DNA of 5,078 bases from Pseudomonadota bacterium (GTDB lineage Bacteria; Pseudomonadota; Alphaproteobacteria; Acetobacterales; Acetobacteraceae): assembly GCA_021808185.1 (NCBI GenBank), contig JAKBCB010000313.1, positions 1 to 5,078 of the forward strand, in the 5' to 3' direction. This document shows positions 4,572 to 5,078 of this stretch, piece by piece; within the stretch, counting starts at the first letter, position 1, and each line of letters begins with the position of its first letter. The notes under the pieces are model-generated. The model did no database searches, was not told the DNA's origin, and was given only the letters and a program-made list of their open reading frames with translations. Made by a program: the position numbers and the translations under genes.

Positions 4572-5078
4572 ATGGCCTGGACACGCGACGAAATGGCGGC
4601 CCGCGCCGCGCGGGAACTGCAAGACGGGTTCTACGTGAACCTCGGCATCGGCATCCCGACGCTGGTCGCCAACCACATCCCCGAGGGGGTGTCCATCCAG
4701 CTCCAGAGCGAGAACGGCATGCTCGGCATGGGTCCGTTCCCGTGGGAGGGCGAGGAAGACCCCGACCTGATCAACGCTGGCAAGCAGACGGTGACGGAAC
4801 TGCCGACGACCAGCTTCTTCGACAGCGCCACCAGCTTCGCCATGGTGCGCGGCGGGCATATCGACCTGTCGATCCTGGGCGCGCTTCAGGTCTCCGAACA
4901 CGGCGACCTCGCGAACTGGATGATCCCCGGCAAGATGGTCAAGGGGATGGGCGGGGCGATGGACCTGGTGGCGGGCGTGCGCCGCGTGGTGGTGCTGATG
5001 GAGCACACCGCCGGCGGCAAGCCCAAGCTGCTCAAGCAATGCACCCTGCCGCTGACCGGCACGGGCGTCGTCAACACG
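4572..5078 (+). CDS. scoB: 3-oxoacid CoA-transferase subunit B, first 169 residues (cut by window end)
   Basis: The B subunit carries the catalytic glutamate that forms the covalent enzyme-CoA thioester. Residues 24-29 are LGIGIP. The signature LQSENGMLG lies at 44-52, with the active-site Glu at E47 (codon 4710-4712). GPFPWEGEEDPDLINAGKQ follows, then TSFFDSATSFAMVRGGHIDLSILGALQV and NWMIPGKMVKGMGGAMDLVAG, all standard ScoB blocks. The frame is open to the last base of the window; the missing part should be about 45 residues if the length is typical (about 215). A very strong ribosome site, GGGGGAGGA at 4557-4565 with GGAGG ending 7 bases before the ATG, should ensure stoichiometric synthesis with ScoA. 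No terminator or downstream gene is visible. Confidence 0.95.
   Translation, partial: MAWTRDEMAARAARELQDGFYVNLGIGIPTLVANHIPEGVSIQLQSENGMLGMGPFPWEGEEDPDLINAGKQTVTELPTTSFFDSATSFAMVRGGHIDLSILGALQVSEHGDLANWMIPGKMVKGMGGAMDLVAGVRRVVVLMEHTAGGKPKLLKQCTLPLTGTGVVNT

Noticed and set aside
3360..5039. Long open frame (559 codons) on the minus strand antisense to scoA and scoB
   Set aside because: It lies exactly opposite two well-identified genes. Its translation is His/Arg/Gly-rich low complexity, typical of antisense frames in GC-rich DNA.
1..5078. CRISPR arrays, insertion sequences, tRNA genes, toxin-antitoxin or defence genes
   Set aside because: I saw no spaced direct repeats, transposase motifs, tRNA cloverleaf or defence-type domains on either strand.

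Overview
The window reads as GC-rich chromosomal DNA of an alphaproteobacterium, most likely an acetic-acid-bacterium relative (Acetobacteraceae/Rhodospirillales). The Rho tail, the 435-residue S-adenosylhomocysteinase and the ScoA/ScoB pair all look alphaproteobacterial, and the coding frames have strongly G/C-biased third codon positions. The family-level placement is inference from remembered protein similarity, not a search. No mobile element, CRISPR array, tRNA or rRNA was seen.

Layout. (1) 1-258: the C-terminal end of rho, closed by a strong GC hairpin at 269-296. (2) 297-921: a regulatory stretch with a near-perfect FNR/FixK-type anaerobox (338-351), a matching -10 element, and an unrecognised 159-residue protein with a His-rich N-terminal half and a single C-terminal hydrophobic segment. 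(3) 946-1800, minus strand: a class I SAM-dependent methyltransferase that converges on the previous gene with a 24-bp gap. (4) 1801-1950: a divergent intergenic region holding an AT-rich 20-bp palindrome inside the likely ahcY promoter. (5) 1951-3258: ahcY, followed by a 13-bp-stem hairpin terminator. (6) 3297-3504: an unusually AT-rich, palindrome-rich, gene-free stretch. (7) 3505-3777: an unrecognised 90-residue protein. (8) 3852 to the window end: scoA and the first 169 codons of scoB, encoding the two subunits of a 3-oxoacid (succinyl-CoA:acetoacetate) CoA-transferase.

How the genes fit together. AhcY removes S-adenosylhomocysteine, the product inhibitor made by every SAM-dependent methyltransferase. 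The divergent methyltransferase gene shares its upstream region, so one palindromic site could control both. ScoAB activates acetoacetate to acetoacetyl-CoA at the expense of succinyl-CoA, for example during turnover of polyhydroxybutyrate or ketone bodies. The main genes are ordinary housekeeping or metabolic genes. The points most worth a second look are the apparently oxygen-regulated His-rich membrane-anchored orphan, the ahcY operator, and the palindrome-rich block before the 90-residue orphan. I saw no convincing multi-gene novel system.
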